Source of the DNA: Tessaracoccus sp. OH4464_COT-324
GTDB lineage: Bacteria > Actinomycetota > Actinomycetes > Propionibacteriales > Propionibacteriaceae
DNA length: 64,000 bases
NCBI RefSeq assembly: GCF_003932855.1
Contig: NZ_RQYZ01000017.1
Span: 1-64,000 of the forward strand
Direction: 5' to 3'
Below, one piece after another: positions 33,105-42,652 of the stretch. The position numbers and the translations under genes were made by a program. The stretch's first letter is position 1, and each line of letters starts with the position of its first letter. A model generated the notes under the pieces. That model was not told where the DNA came from and did not search any database. It worked only from the letters and a program-made list of their open reading frames with translations.

Positions 33105-33389
33105 TCGCCTTCTCCCCGCGATCGCGCCGCCACCGAAGCGGTATCCGACAACGCTGGGTCGAAGGTGCTGCGGACCCCAGCGGTTGGGTTCCCTGCAGCT
33201 GCCCTCTGCACTGGCTGGGCCGGCAGGATGCGGAGAGTCCCTTTCGACCGCCCGGCGCATGGCACGGCATGACCGTCGAAACAAGCCCCGAAAGCCCCAA
33301 GCACCATCCCGTCGAGGCAGACACACCATCGGGAACGGTTTAACCGCGTCCTCCAGCGGCCGCCGCCTGGGGCGGGATAGGGTGGGAAC
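33105..33389. other. Intergenic region before meaB
   Basis: These 285 bases contain no convincing gene. A 72-codon plus-strand frame overlaps the meaB start and lacks a recognisable motif. Only the TAGGGT at 33378-33383, six bases before the meaB GTG, looks like a promoter element. Confidence 0.5.
33378..33383 (+). promoter_or_regulatory. Candidate -10 box of meaB (leaderless)
   Basis: TAGGGT is followed by six bases and then the GTG start at 33390, the same spacing as other leaderless candidates in this window. The intervening GGGAAC could also act as a weak ribosome site. Confidence 0.4.
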
Positions 33390-34421
33390 GTGCGAAATCT
33401 GAATGTTGCTGAGCTTGCCGACAAAATCCGCGAAGGCTCCCGGGGACACATCGCACGGGCGATCACCCTGGTGGAATCAACGAAACCCGAGCACCGTCAT
33501 CTGGCGCACCAGTTGCTGCGCAACATCGCCTCCGACACCGGCAAGGCGTTCCGGGTTGGTGTGTCCGGAGTTCCCGGCGCGGGAAAGTCCACCTTCATCA
33601 ACGCGATGGGGATGAAACTGGTGCGGGAGCGCAACCACAAGGTGGCCGTTCTCGCCATCGACCCCAGCTCGTCGCGCACCGGCGGGTCTATCCTCGGTGA
33701 CCGCACCCGCATGGGAGACTTTGCCGCCCTCGAAAACGCCTTCGTGCGCCCCTCCCCGACGGCGGGCCACCTGGGCGGCGTCGCGCGCGCCACCCGCGAG
33801 TCCATGCTGGTGCTTGAAGCTGCCGGCTACGACGTGGTGCTGGTGGAGACGGTCGGCGTGGGCCAGTCCGAGGTGGCGGTGGCCGGCATGGTGGATACGT
33901 TTCTGATGCTGCAGGTCTCCGGTACCGGGGACCAGCTCCAGGGCATCAAGCGCGGCATCCTCGAACTCGCCGACGTGATCGCCATCACCAAGGCCGACGG
34001 CGACAACGAGGCCGACGCCCGCGTCGCCGCCCGCGACCTCAGCATCGCCATGAAACTCGTCACCGGTGACTCCGACAAGCGACGCGCCCCGGTACTCACC
34101 TGCTCCAGCTACACCGGGGCCGGCCTAGACGAGGTGTGGGACAACGTTGTACGGCACCGGGAGGAGTTGGAGGCCCAGGGCGTGCTGACCACCCGACGCC
34201 TCAACCAGCAGCGCGACTGGTTGTGGAACATGGTGCAAGGCGAGCTAGCTCAGGCGCTGCGCACGTCCTCCACGGTGCAGGCGGTTGCGCGCGACGTCGA
34301 GGCTCAGCTCGCCAGCGAGGAGTTGAGCGCGGTGGAGGGGGCCGAGCTGATCCTGGGCGCCTTCGCCCAGAGCCTGCCCGAGTTTCCCTGGGCGACGGGC
34401 ACGCAGCCGGCCAATTCTTGA
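33390..34421 (+). CDS. meaB: Methylmalonyl-CoA mutase GTPase chaperone MeaB
   Basis: MeaB (also called ArgK) is a G3E-type GTPase that gates cofactor delivery and protects adenosylcobalamin-dependent methylmalonyl-CoA mutase. The 343-residue protein has the P-loop GVSGVPGAGKST near residue 57, the Mg-binding segment DPSSSRTGGSILGDRTRM near residue 90, VETVGVGQSEV near residue 150, and the base-recognition TKADGDN near residue 196. A helical dimerisation arm follows. The mutase genes are not in the window. Its position just after a B12-regulated corrinoid importer ties cofactor supply to the mutase-dependent propionate route. Confidence 0.93.
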   Translation: MRNLNVAELADKIREGSRGHIARAITLVESTKPEHRHLAHQLLRNIASDTGKAFRVGVSGVPGAGKSTFINAMGMKLVRERNHKVAVLAIDPSSSRTGGSILGDRTRMGDFAALENAFVRPSPTAGHLGGVARATRESMLVLEAAGYDVVLVETVGVGQSEVAVAGMVDTFLMLQVSGTGDQLQGIKRGILELADVIAITKADGDNEADARVAARDLSIAMKLVTGDSDKRRAPVLTCSSYTGAGLDEVWDNVVRHREELEAQGVLTTRRLNQQRDWLWNMVQGELAQALRTSSTVQAVARDVEAQLASEELSAVEGAELILGAFAQSLPEFPWATGTQPANS

Positions 34422-34437
34422 ACGGGCACGCAACCGG

Positions 34438-34443
34438 TAGACT
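34438..34443 (+). promoter_or_regulatory. Candidate -10 box of the fhaA-pknB operon
   Basis: TAGACT lies 40 bases before the fhaA ATG, in the short gap after meaB. A TTGAAC at 34418 is only 14 bases upstream, which is short for a -35, so the call rests mainly on the -10 match. Confidence 0.4.
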
Positions 34444-34482
34444 TTCCAGCCAAGTGTGCCTATTCAGGAGAGAGGAGGACGG

Positions 34483-35169
34483 ATGGGCGTGTTCGACAAG
34501 GCAGAGCGCAAGATCGACTCGGTAGTTGGTAAGGTCTTCGCCAAGGCTTTCAAGGGCGACGTCGAACCCGTCGAGATCGGCGGGGGCATCCAGCGGGAAC
34601 TGGATGCCGAGAAGCGCCTGCTCGACAAGGGCAAGCACCTAGTGCCGAATCATTTCACCGTCGGACTCTCCCAACACGACTATGAGCGGCTGTACCCCTA
34701 CGCACGCAAACTCAACGCGGAGATCCTCCCGAGCATCCGCGAGCACGCCGCCACCAACCACTACGTGTTCAACGGGCCGATCTCTATCGAGTACGTGTTG
34801 CAGAAAGACCTCCCGGTGGGACAGTTCACGCTGCGTAGCGAGGCTGTCGAGGGCCGCTCCGACACTCCCGGCGGGCGCCTGGTCATCGAAGTGCACGGCG
34901 TCCGACACCCGCTGATGCCACCAGGCATCGTCATCGGGCGCGGAGCCGACGCCGACCTCCGCCTCAACGACCCCGGGGTCTCCCGACGGCACGCGCTGAT
35001 CGCCGTCTCCGGCACCCCGGATCGGCCCATCGTCACCATCGAGGATCTCGGCTCCACCAACGGTGTCATCGTCAACGGCCAGAAGGTGTCCAAAACGGCG
35101 CTGCGCGAAGGCGCGCGCATCGAGTTGGGCAACACCCGGATGCTGATCCACGCCCCGGGGGAAATGTAG
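34483..35169 (+). CDS. fhaA: FHA-domain protein FhaA (DUF3662-FHA)
   Basis: The 228-residue protein has an N-terminal DUF3662 domain (residues 1-115, MGVFDKAERKIDSVVGKVFA) and a C-terminal FHA domain (about 130-225) with the phosphothreonine-binding signature IVIGRGADAD, SRRHA and GSTNGVIVNG. In mycobacteria FhaA binds phosphorylated MviN and regulates peptidoglycan synthesis with PknB. ATG 34483 follows a strong AGGAGG; the upstream GTG does not. The variable linker found between the two domains in many homologues is nearly absent here. It is the first gene of the kinase and cell-elongation operon. Confidence 0.92.
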   Translation: MGVFDKAERKIDSVVGKVFAKAFKGDVEPVEIGGGIQRELDAEKRLLDKGKHLVPNHFTVGLSQHDYERLYPYARKLNAEILPSIREHAATNHYVFNGPISIEYVLQKDLPVGQFTLRSEAVEGRSDTPGGRLVIEVHGVRHPLMPPGIVIGRGADADLRLNDPGVSRRHALIAVSGTPDRPIVTIEDLGSTNGVIVNGQKVSKTALREGARIELGNTRMLIHAPGEM

Positions 35170-35175
35170 CCTGGC

Positions 35176-35646
35176 GTGTCTGAACTCATCGTCGTAACGC
35201 TCAAGATCGCGTTCCTTGCGCTGCTGTGGCTGTTCATCCTGGTCACCGCCAACGTGATCCGATCCGACCTGTTCGGCAAGCGCGTGCCCGCCGCCACCCT
35301 CGCGACGGTGCCCGCCGACCGCGGCCGGCCGGAGAGCCACCGGCTCCAGCATGTGCCCACCAGGTTTGCGATCACGAGCGGCTCCCAGCAAGGCATCGCC
35401 GTGCCCGTGGAGCCGACGATCAACCTGGGCCGCGCGGCCGGCTCTACCCTGATCCTGGAAGACGAGTTCGCCTCCGCGCGCCACGCCCAGCTGGTGCAAA
35501 GAGACGAGGAAACGTGGCTGGTTTCCGACCTGCGCTCCACCAACGGTACTTTCGTTAACGGCAAGCGGGTCGGCGATGAGCCGGTGCCGGCCACCGTCGG
35601 CGACGTGATCCGCATCGGCCGCACCCTGATGAGGCTGGAGGTCTAG
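35176..35646 (+). CDS. fhaB: FHA-domain protein FhaB (FipA)
   Basis: This 156-residue protein has one N-terminal membrane helix (residues 5-28), a basic linker, and an FHA domain with INLGRAAGS, SARHAQL and STNGTFVNGKRV. In mycobacteria the homologue FipA is a PknA/PknB-linked phosphothreonine reader that connects to FtsZ/FtsQ and division under stress. The GTG start is six bases after the fhaA stop, and its TAG is directly followed by the pstP GTG, so it is co-translated in the operon. Confidence 0.9.
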   Translation: MSELIVVTLKIAFLALLWLFILVTANVIRSDLFGKRVPAATLATVPADRGRPESHRLQHVPTRFAITSGSQQGIAVPVEPTINLGRAAGSTLILEDEFASARHAQLVQRDEETWLVSDLRSTNGTFVNGKRVGDEPVPATVGDVIRIGRTLMRLEV

Positions 35647-37071
35647 GTGTTCTCCTACCAGTTCACGGTCCACTCCGAGGTGGGGCGAATCCGCAAGAAC
35701 AACCAGGATGCCGCCTACGGTTCCCCTACGATGCTGCTGATCTGCGACGGCATGGGCGGTGCCGCCGCCGGTGACCTGGCCTCAGCCGTGGCCGCCACCG
35801 AGGCGAAGCGCTCAGATCGTAGGCTCACCGACCCGGAGGACGCTCTCGCCGCGATCGCGGGGGTGGTCAACCGCGCCAACGACAGGATCGGGTCCCTCAT
35901 CGAGGAGGAACCAACCTTCGACGGCATGGGCACCACGTTCTGCGGTGGCCTGTTCACCGGAACCCAGCTCGCCGTCGCCCACATCGGCGACTCGCGCGGC
36001 TACCTCGTGCGCGACGAGGAGATGACGCAGTTCACCCACGACCACTCCTGGGTGCAGTCCCTGATTGATGACGGTAAAATCACCCCCGAACAGGCCGCCA
36101 CCCACCCACACCGCTCCCTGATCCTCAAGGTCCTGAACGGCCAGGAGGGGTTCGAGCCCGACTACTTCGTCCTCGACCTGCAAGTCGGCGACCGCATTCT
36201 CTTCTGTTCAGACGGGCTCTCCGGCTTCGTCGCGGAGGACGTGATCTGTCAGACGATTTTGTCCTTCCCGATCGACGAGGCTGTCGAGGAACTCGCCGCC
36301 GCCGCCAACGCCAGCGGCGGATACGACAACATCTCCATCGTGCTCGCCGAGGTGGTCGAGCACGACGAGGCCCTCGACCAAGCCGACGCGGTGCTCGCTG
36401 GTTCAGCCACCGAGGTGGAGGTCCCGACGATCGGCGCGCTCGCTCAGAAGGCCGGCCAGGATAGCGGATACCCGGAACCTCCTCAGCCGTCGACACCCGT
36501 CGCCGAGGAATCGACGGACCAGGAACCCGAGGAGTCCGCCCGCTACGCGCCCAGCGCGGATCGGCGTCGGCTGCCCGGAGCCCTGATCCTGCTGCTGGTC
36601 GTCGCCCTGCTCGTCGGGGTGGGGGCTTGGGGTGTGGGAGCCTTCGCACGCAGCCGCTACTTCGTCGCCCCGGATGGCGAGACTGTAGCAATCTACAACG
36701 GGCTGCCCGGGGCCATCCTGGGTCTTCGGCTGAACGAGCTTGCCGAAGACACGGAGGTGCGCTTGGCTGACTTGCCGACCTTTCACCAGCGGGCGGTGCG
36801 CAACACCATTGCTGTGACGGATCTCGATGCGGGCCGCGCGACGGCGACTGAGCTGGCCGGCATAGCCGAACGCTGCCGCGCGGTGCGGCAGCAACGCCTT
36901 CGGCCCGTTGACCCCGTGCCCGACGCTTCCTCGTCTCCTTCGCCGACGATGCCCGGTCTGCCTATGGCCCCCGGGGAGCAGCGCCCCGGCCCCGTTGACC
37001 CCGGCTATCCCACGCTCCTGGCCCCGATCACGCCCACCGCCACAGCGGAAGCAGACCCCGAGAGCTGCTGA
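35647..37071 (+). CDS. pstP: PP2C-family Ser/Thr protein phosphatase PstP
   Basis: This 474-residue protein dephosphorylates PknB and its substrates. The PP2C catalytic domain spans about residues 1-235: RIRKNNQDAAY, CDGMGGAAAG, AHIGDSRGYL and the late Asp of GGYDNISIV give the metal ligands. A Pro/Glu-rich linker follows, then one membrane helix (about 308-332), an extracellular domain of roughly 90 residues, and a Pro/Ser-rich tail. This matches the mycobacterial PstP layout. The GTG directly abuts the fhaB stop, and the TGA shares one base with the rodA ATG. Confidence 0.93.
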   Translation: MFSYQFTVHSEVGRIRKNNQDAAYGSPTMLLICDGMGGAAAGDLASAVAATEAKRSDRRLTDPEDALAAIAGVVNRANDRIGSLIEEEPTFDGMGTTFCGGLFTGTQLAVAHIGDSRGYLVRDEEMTQFTHDHSWVQSLIDDGKITPEQAATHPHRSLILKVLNGQEGFEPDYFVLDLQVGDRILFCSDGLSGFVAEDVICQTILSFPIDEAVEELAAAANASGGYDNISIVLAEVVEHDEALDQADAVLAGSATEVEVPTIGALAQKAGQDSGYPEPPQPSTPVAEESTDQEPEESARYAPSADRRRLPGALILLLVVALLVGVGAWGVGAFARSRYFVAPDGETVAIYNGLPGAILGLRLNELAEDTEVRLADLPTFHQRAVRNTIAVTDLDAGRATATELAGIAERCRAVRQQRLRPVDPVPDASSSPSPTMPGLPMAPGEQRPGPVDPGYPTLLAPITPTATAEADPESC

Positions 37072-38465
37072 TGAGCGTAGCCGTCCAGCCCGAACTCTCC
37101 GGCGACGTCATCGTTTATCGGCGACGGCGCAACGTCGAATTGCTGCTGCTCATCTTCGCGCAGCTTTTCGGGTATTTCGGTTGGCTGCTCACCCACCTCA
37201 ACCTGTACAACAAACTACCCGAGGATTGGCTGCGCGCGGCGATCATCTGGTTTGGCCTCGGCCTGGTGGCTCACCTCGTCGTGCGGTGGCGAATCCCCTA
37301 CACTGATCCGGTGATCCTGCCGAGCGTCTTCCTGCTCAACGGCATCGGACTCGCGATGATCGCTCGCATTGACCAGATCCCAGACGTGCCCAAAACCGAC
37401 GCCGCCATGCAGCTGCTGTGGACGGTGTTGGGCGTGGGCGCGCTGATCGCCGCAGTGAACCTGCTGCCGGATCATCGACGCCTGCAGCGTTTCCCCTACC
37501 TGCTGTTCTTGACGAGTCTCGTGCTGTTGCTATTGCCGTTGACCCCGCTCGGCATCGAGCTGAACAACGCCCGCATCTGGATCAGCGTCCACGGCTACAG
37601 TTTCCAGCCCGCGGAGGTGGCGAAGATCGCCCTGGCCATCGCTTTCGCCGCCTACTTCTACGAGAAACGCGACGTCCTGGCGCTTGCGGGCAAACGGGTT
37701 TGGGGGATCAGCATCCCGCGCGCCCGCGACTTTATTCCCATCGCCATCATGTGGCTCATCGCCCTGATGGTGATGGTCGGTCAAAACGATCTCGGCATGG
37801 CGATGCTCGTGTTCGGCCTCTTCACCGTGATGATCTACGTCGCCACACAGCGCAAGTTTTGGCCCATCCTGTCCGGGCTGCTGTTTGCGGCTGCCGCGCT
37901 TGGCGCCTACCTGTTCACCTCGCACGTGCCCCGCCGGGTCGACTCCTGGCTGCGCCCCTTCGATGACCTCGACCGCAACTGGCAGATCGTGCAGGCCCAG
38001 TTCGGGTTCGCCTGGGGTGGGCTCTTCGGCCGCGGCTGGGGCGAAGGGCGTCCCGGGCTCACGCCGCTGGCCAAGAGCGACTTCATCGCCGCTGCCGTGG
38101 GCGAGGAACTCGGCATCGTCGGCCTGATGGCGATCATCCTGGTCTACGGGCTCATCGTGTCCCGCGGCCTGAAGGCGGCCCTGCTGTGCCCCGACGGCTT
38201 CGGCAAGCTGCTCGCGGGCGGGCTCAGCTTTATTCTCGCGCTGCAGGTCTTCGCCATTATTGGTGGCGTCACGCGTCTGCTGCCGCTGACCGGGCTCACA
38301 ACCCCGTTCATGAGCCAGGGCGGGTCAGCGCTGGTGGCTAACTGGCTGCTGATCGCTATCCTCATGATTATTTCGCATCGCGCCCGCATGCCGCAGGCAG
38401 CTACCGCCACCCCACAACCGGTGCAGGCCCAGGGCGAATCCGTCACAGAATGGATCCGACGATGA
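37071..38465 (+). CDS. rodA: SEDS peptidoglycan polymerase RodA/FtsW family
   Basis: This 464-residue polytopic protein is a SEDS glycosyltransferase that polymerises lipid II, working with the adjacent class B PBP. About ten to twelve helices are visible. Signatures include QPAEVAKIALAIAFAAYF near residue 177, the WLRPFDDLDRNWQIVQAQ stretch and GWGEG near residue 325, SDFIAAAVGEELGIVG near residue 338, and a late PFMSQGGSALVANW. It overlaps the pbpA start by 4 nt. Position in the pstP-pbpA-pknB operon points to RodA rather than FtsW. Confidence 0.92.
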   Translation: MSVAVQPELSGDVIVYRRRRNVELLLLIFAQLFGYFGWLLTHLNLYNKLPEDWLRAAIIWFGLGLVAHLVVRWRIPYTDPVILPSVFLLNGIGLAMIARIDQIPDVPKTDAAMQLLWTVLGVGALIAAVNLLPDHRRLQRFPYLLFLTSLVLLLLPLTPLGIELNNARIWISVHGYSFQPAEVAKIALAIAFAAYFYEKRDVLALAGKRVWGISIPRARDFIPIAIMWLIALMVMVGQNDLGMAMLVFGLFTVMIYVATQRKFWPILSGLLFAAAALGAYLFTSHVPRRVDSWLRPFDDLDRNWQIVQAQFGFAWGGLFGRGWGEGRPGLTPLAKSDFIAAAVGEELGIVGLMAIILVYGLIVSRGLKAALLCPDGFGKLLAGGLSFILALQVFAIIGGVTRLLPLTGLTTPFMSQGGSALVANWLLIAILMIISHRARMPQAATATPQPVQAQGESVTEWIRR

Positions 38466-39892
38466 ACGGCCCCCTGCGCAAGGTGAGTGTCTTCGTCGCG
38501 GCGATGCTGGCGCTGCTGCTGCTTAACGTCACCTACACGTCAATCTTCCGGCAGGAATCCGTCCTCAACCACCCCGCAAACCGGCGGGTGCGCGACACCG
38601 AGTTCTCCCGGGACCGGGGGGCAATCCTCGTCGGCAACACACCGATCGCGATGAGCGAGCCCTCCGGCGACCCCGCCGTGCCCTTCCTGCGCACCTACCC
38701 GGCGGGGCCGACGTGGGCCCCCGTCACGGGCTGGTTCACGCGAACAATAGGCGCATCCGGGCTGGAACGCGCCTACACGCTAGACCTGGCGGGCACCGCG
38801 TCGCAGCAGGCCGTGAACCGGCTGTTCGACATCCTGGCCGGCCGCACCCCGTCGGGCGCCGATGTCACCACCACACTGCACCCCAAGGCCCAGGAGGCCG
38901 CGATGTCGGCGCTGGGCGACGCGAAGGGCGCGGTCGTCGCGCTCGACTACACGACGGGCAAGGTGCTCGCGCTGGCCTCCACCCCCTCGTACGACCCGAA
39001 CCTGCTCGCTGTGATCGACAGCAAGGCGGCCAACGATCAATGGTCCGCGCTGCTCAACCATCCCGACGAGCCGCTCAAGAACCGCGCGACACGCGAGGTC
39101 TACCCGCCCGGCTCCACCTTCAAGCTGCTGACCGCGGCTGCGGCGCTGGAGCAGGGCATTGGACCGGAGACCGAGATCCCGTCGCCGACTTCCCTGAGGC
39201 TACCCAAGTCGTCGCACTCGATGGGCAACTCCACCAACTGTGGCGGTACAACAACAACGCTTCAGCAGGCTCTCACCACCTCCTGCAACACCGCCTTCGG
39301 CTCGCTCGGCATCCAGCTGGGTGCTCAGACGATGCGAGACATGGCCGAGCGGTTCGGTTTCAACCAGGAACAGAGCATAGACATCGACGCCGCCACCTCC
39401 CGCTACCCGAAAGACGCCGACGAGGCACAAACTGCGCTCAGCGCGATCGGGCAGTTCGAGGTGGCCGCGTCCCCCCTCCAGATGGCTCAGGTGGTGGGCA
39501 CCATCGCGAACGACGGGGTGATGATGAAGCCGTACATCGTTGAGACCGTCAGGACGCGCGACCTTCAGGTGCTGGCAAGTTCCCGTCCCACCGAACTAGG
39601 CCAGCCGCTGTCGGAGGCAACGGCGAAGCAGCTGAAGCAGATGATGGTCACCGCCGTGCGAGAAGGAACCGGCAAACCGGCCCGGGTTGACGGCATGGTC
39701 GTCGGCGGCAAGACGGGAACGGCCCAGTCAGCGCCGAACCGCCCGCCATACGCCTGGTTCGTGGGCTACGCGGATGATCCGAAGGTGGCCATCGCCGTGT
39801 TCATTGAGGACGCCGGCGTGGCCCGCGACGACATCTCGGGCGGGGGTTTGGCCGCCCCAATTTTCAGATCAGTTATTCAGGCTTTGCGGTGA
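38462..39892 (+). CDS. pbpA: Class B penicillin-binding protein PbpA
   Basis: This 476-residue transpeptidase cross-links peptidoglycan as partner of RodA. It has a short cytoplasmic end, one membrane helix (about 8-26), a reduced PBP-dimer domain, and a transpeptidase domain with STFK near residue 217, the SxN motif SCN near residue 278, and KTGTA near residue 417. ATG 38462 overlaps the rodA stop as ATGA; the codon at 38450 would lie further inside rodA. Length and motifs match actinobacterial PbpA rather than the larger FtsI. Confidence 0.93.
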   Translation: MNGPLRKVSVFVAAMLALLLLNVTYTSIFRQESVLNHPANRRVRDTEFSRDRGAILVGNTPIAMSEPSGDPAVPFLRTYPAGPTWAPVTGWFTRTIGASGLERAYTLDLAGTASQQAVNRLFDILAGRTPSGADVTTTLHPKAQEAAMSALGDAKGAVVALDYTTGKVLALASTPSYDPNLLAVIDSKAANDQWSALLNHPDEPLKNRATREVYPPGSTFKLLTAAAALEQGIGPETEIPSPTSLRLPKSSHSMGNSTNCGGTTTTLQQALTTSCNTAFGSLGIQLGAQTMRDMAERFGFNQEQSIDIDAATSRYPKDADEAQTALSAIGQFEVAASPLQMAQVVGTIANDGVMMKPYIVETVRTRDLQVLASSRPTELGQPLSEATAKQLKQMMVTAVREGTGKPARVDGMVVGGKTGTAQSAPNRPPYAWFVGYADDPKVAIAVFIEDAGVARDDISGGGLAAPIFRSVIQALR

Positions 39893-39950
39893 ATGATGCA
39901 ATTCGAGCGCACAGTTTGCCACAATGGTGGACGGTTGAAAGGAAAGAGCG

Positions 39951-41816
39951 ATGACTGAGCAAACCAACCTCCTCAGTGGACGCTACGAGCTGGATCAGGT
40001 GATCGGCCGTGGCGGGATGGCAGAGGTTTGGCGCGCCCGCGACATGAGGTTGCAACGCGATGTTGCGGTGAAGAGGCTGCGCTTGGACCTCGCATCCGAT
40101 CCCACCTTCCAGGAGCGGTTCCGGCGAGAGGCGAAGGCCGCCGCTGGGCTAAACCACCCGAACATCGTCGCTGTCTACGACACCGGCGAGCAGCTCGACG
40201 CCGCGTCGAATGTGATGGTGCCCTACATCGTCATGGAACTCGTCGAGGGTGTGACGCTGCGCGAGGTGCTGCGCGGTGGCCGTAAGATCGTGCCGGAGAA
40301 GGCGCTGGAGTTCGCCGCCGGAGTGCTGGACGCACTCGCCTATTCGCACCGGGCCGGCATCATCCACCGCGACATCAAGCCCGCCAACGTGATGTTCACG
40401 ACGCCCGGCACCGTCAAGGTGATGGACTTTGGCATCGCCCGCGCCGTGGCCGATACATCCGCGACGATGACCCAGACCGCTGCCGTCATCGGCACCGCAC
40501 AGTATCTTTCCCCCGAGCAGGCCCGAGGCCACAAGGTGGACAACCGATCGGACATCTACGCGGTCGGCTGCCTGCTCTACGAGCTGCTCGTCTCCGAACC
40601 CCCGTTCAAGGGCGATTCGCCGGTCTCGGTGGTCTTCCAGCACGTGCGCGAGATGCCGGTGCCGCCGTCGCAGCGCGACCCGGAGATCACACCAGACATG
40701 GACGCCATCGTGTTGCGGGCGCTCGCGAAGGATCCGCGTGACCGCTACCAGGACGCGTCGGAGATGCGTGAAGACATCATCCGGGTGCTCAACCACCAGC
40801 CCCTGCCGCATCGCATGGCCCCGCAGACGGAGGCACCCACCCAGGTGATCGCCTCCGATCCGATCACCGCCACCGCCCGACGGGCTGCTCCCCCGATCGC
40901 GACGGTGCCCCCGCACAGCGAGCAGCCGCTGCAGCCGGCAGAGGAGTGGCCGGCAGAGGAAGAGGTTGTGGAGGAGCCACGCAAGAAAACCCCGATGATC
41001 GTGCTGGGGGTGCTTGGCGGGCTGGTGTTGATCGGCATCGTCGTCGCGCTGGTGACACTGTTCAGTGGCGGCCCGACCGCGCCAGCCTCGCCCAGCCCGT
41101 CGCCCAGCCCCAGCCTGAGCCCCACCGAGTCGCCGTCGCCGACGGTGCAGCCGGTGAAAGTGCCGAAGCTGGAAGGGCTCGCGGAGCAGGATGCCGTGGA
41201 GAGCCTGCGCAAACTTGGCCTCGCGCCCAAGGTGGAATACGTCGAGGGCAAAAAGGACCAGGCGGGCAAAGTGGAGGGCACCGACCCGCGCGCAGACACC
41301 GAGGTGGTGGAGGGCGCGGTGGTGACCGTGCGCGTCTACAAGGCGCCCGAGACCATCCGCATTCCGGCCACCATCGTCGGCATGACGGAAGCCCAGGCGC
41401 GCGAAGAACTGATCGGGCTGGGCTTCGCCAAGGGCAACATCAAAACCGTCAAAGCCGATCCCGCATCCGAACCGATCACCGCCAAGCCGGGCACCGTCGT
41501 CTCGCTGGATCCCTCCACCGAGGCTGGCCCGGATGCGACGATCATCCTCACCATCGCGACTGGCGAATCCCGGGTGCCTGCCTTGACCAGCATGACTCCG
41601 GGCAAGGCCACCGAGGAGGCGAAGAAGGCTGGCTTCGAGATCGAGGTGCGGGTGGTGGAGACAAACACCGAGCTAGAGGGCGTCGTCTTCGAGCAAAACC
41701 CGCGCGAGGGAACCACCCTCGCCCGAAGCGAGAAGATCACGGTCTCCGTAGCCCGAAACAAGTCTGAGCCGACCTCCCCGAGCTCCTCGCCGTCGGCCAC
41801 GCCCGGTGATCAGTGA
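39951..41816 (+). CDS. pknB: Ser/Thr protein kinase PknB with PASTA domains
   Basis: This 621-residue receptor kinase controls cell growth in response to muropeptides or lipid II. The kinase domain covers residues 12-275: GRGGMAEVWRA loop, Lys41 in VAVKRL, HRDIKPANVMF and DFGIA. A juxtamembrane segment and one membrane helix (about 345-365) precede a Pro/Ser linker and three PASTA repeats (about 400-600), fewer than the four in M. tuberculosis. It has its own AAGGAAAG ribosome site, 58 bases after pbpA. No PknA gene sits in the usual place between pbpA and pknB. The stop overlaps the next GTG. Confidence 0.95.
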   Translation: MTEQTNLLSGRYELDQVIGRGGMAEVWRARDMRLQRDVAVKRLRLDLASDPTFQERFRREAKAAAGLNHPNIVAVYDTGEQLDAASNVMVPYIVMELVEGVTLREVLRGGRKIVPEKALEFAAGVLDALAYSHRAGIIHRDIKPANVMFTTPGTVKVMDFGIARAVADTSATMTQTAAVIGTAQYLSPEQARGHKVDNRSDIYAVGCLLYELLVSEPPFKGDSPVSVVFQHVREMPVPPSQRDPEITPDMDAIVLRALAKDPRDRYQDASEMREDIIRVLNHQPLPHRMAPQTEAPTQVIASDPITATARRAAPPIATVPPHSEQPLQPAEEWPAEEEVVEEPRKKTPMIVLGVLGGLVLIGIVVALVTLFSGGPTAPASPSPSPSPSLSPTESPSPTVQPVKVPKLEGLAEQDAVESLRKLGLAPKVEYVEGKKDQAGKVEGTDPRADTEVVEGAVVTVRVYKAPETIRIPATIVGMTEAQAREELIGLGFAKGNIKTVKADPASEPITAKPGTVVSLDPSTEAGPDATIILTIATGESRVPALTSMTPGKATEEAKKAGFEIEVRVVETNTELEGVVFEQNPREGTTLARSEKITVSVARNKSEPTSPSSSPSATPGDQ

Positions 41817-42580
41817 CGTCGGGAAAATTTCGCTGGGTCCGGGGTTTGCGACTGCCTGCGCAGCGCAGCTCCCGGACCGCTCTCGGGCACGCCACGAGCG
41901 CCCTGGTGTTGGCCACCGCTGGGCTGCTGATCACCGTCTCCGCGCTCGCGGCCCGCGGCAGCGACCTGCGCAGCGACCGTAATCTGAGCTTGCGCGAGCT
42001 GATCATCGCGCAGGGTCAACGGAATGCCCAGCTGGAGGAACAGATTGAGCAGTTGCGGGCCAAGATCGCTGAAGCAGGTGAGGATGACGAGCTGCTGGCT
42101 GATCTGCAGCCGCGGATCGCCTCGGCTGCGCTGGCCGCCTCGACGACGCCCGTCGTCGGGCCGGGCGTTCGGGTACAGCTGGCGGATGCCCCACCGGACG
42201 TCAAGCCGGCCGGCGTGAGCGAGGACGCCCTCGTGGTACACCAGCAGGACATCCAGGAGGTGGTGAACGCGCTCTGGTCCGGCGGAGCCGAGGCGATCAC
42301 CATTCAGGGTGAGCGGGTGATCGCCACAACGGGCATCAAATGCGTGGGAAACACCGTGGTGCTCCACGGTGTGCCGTATGCGCCACCTTATGTGATCGAG
42401 GCGATCGGCGACCCGGCTAAACTCACGAAAGCGCTGGATGGTTCCTCGGCTGTGACGATCTTCCGGCAGTACGTCAACGCTTACGGTTTGGGATTCTCAA
42501 TGGAGAAGGTTGGCGAACTGGACATGCCGGGATTCACCGGCACGCTTGGGCTCGGCCACGCACGCCGCGGGTCGAATTGA
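41813..42580 (+). CDS. DUF881-family membrane protein
   Basis: This 255-residue protein has an N-terminal membrane helix (about 27-47), a coiled-coil stretch (about 60-90, QNAQLEEQIEQLRAKI-like), and a C-terminal DUF881 domain with VVGPGVRVQLADAP, HQQDIQEVVNALWSGGAEA and RVIATTGIKCVGNTV. The family is widespread next to crgA and pknB in actinobacteria and is thought to act at the division site, but its function is unknown. The GTG start overlaps the pknB stop as GTGA. Confidence 0.88.
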   Translation: MTSGKFRWVRGLRLPAQRSSRTALGHATSALVLATAGLLITVSALAARGSDLRSDRNLSLRELIIAQGQRNAQLEEQIEQLRAKIAEAGEDDELLADLQPRIASAALAASTTPVVGPGVRVQLADAPPDVKPAGVSEDALVVHQQDIQEVVNALWSGGAEAITIQGERVIATTGIKCVGNTVVLHGVPYAPPYVIEAIGDPAKLTKALDGSSAVTIFRQYVNAYGLGFSMEKVGELDMPGFTGTLGLGHARRGSN

Positions 42581-42652
42581 GCGTTTCTGGGGGCCGCGTG
42601 GCATTACTGGCCATCCTCAACTAACCTAAGACGGGATTTGCAAGGAGGAACA

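Noticed and set aside
34639-35673. A 344-codon minus-strand frame
   Set aside because: Antisense to fhaA and fhaB, whose domains are clear.
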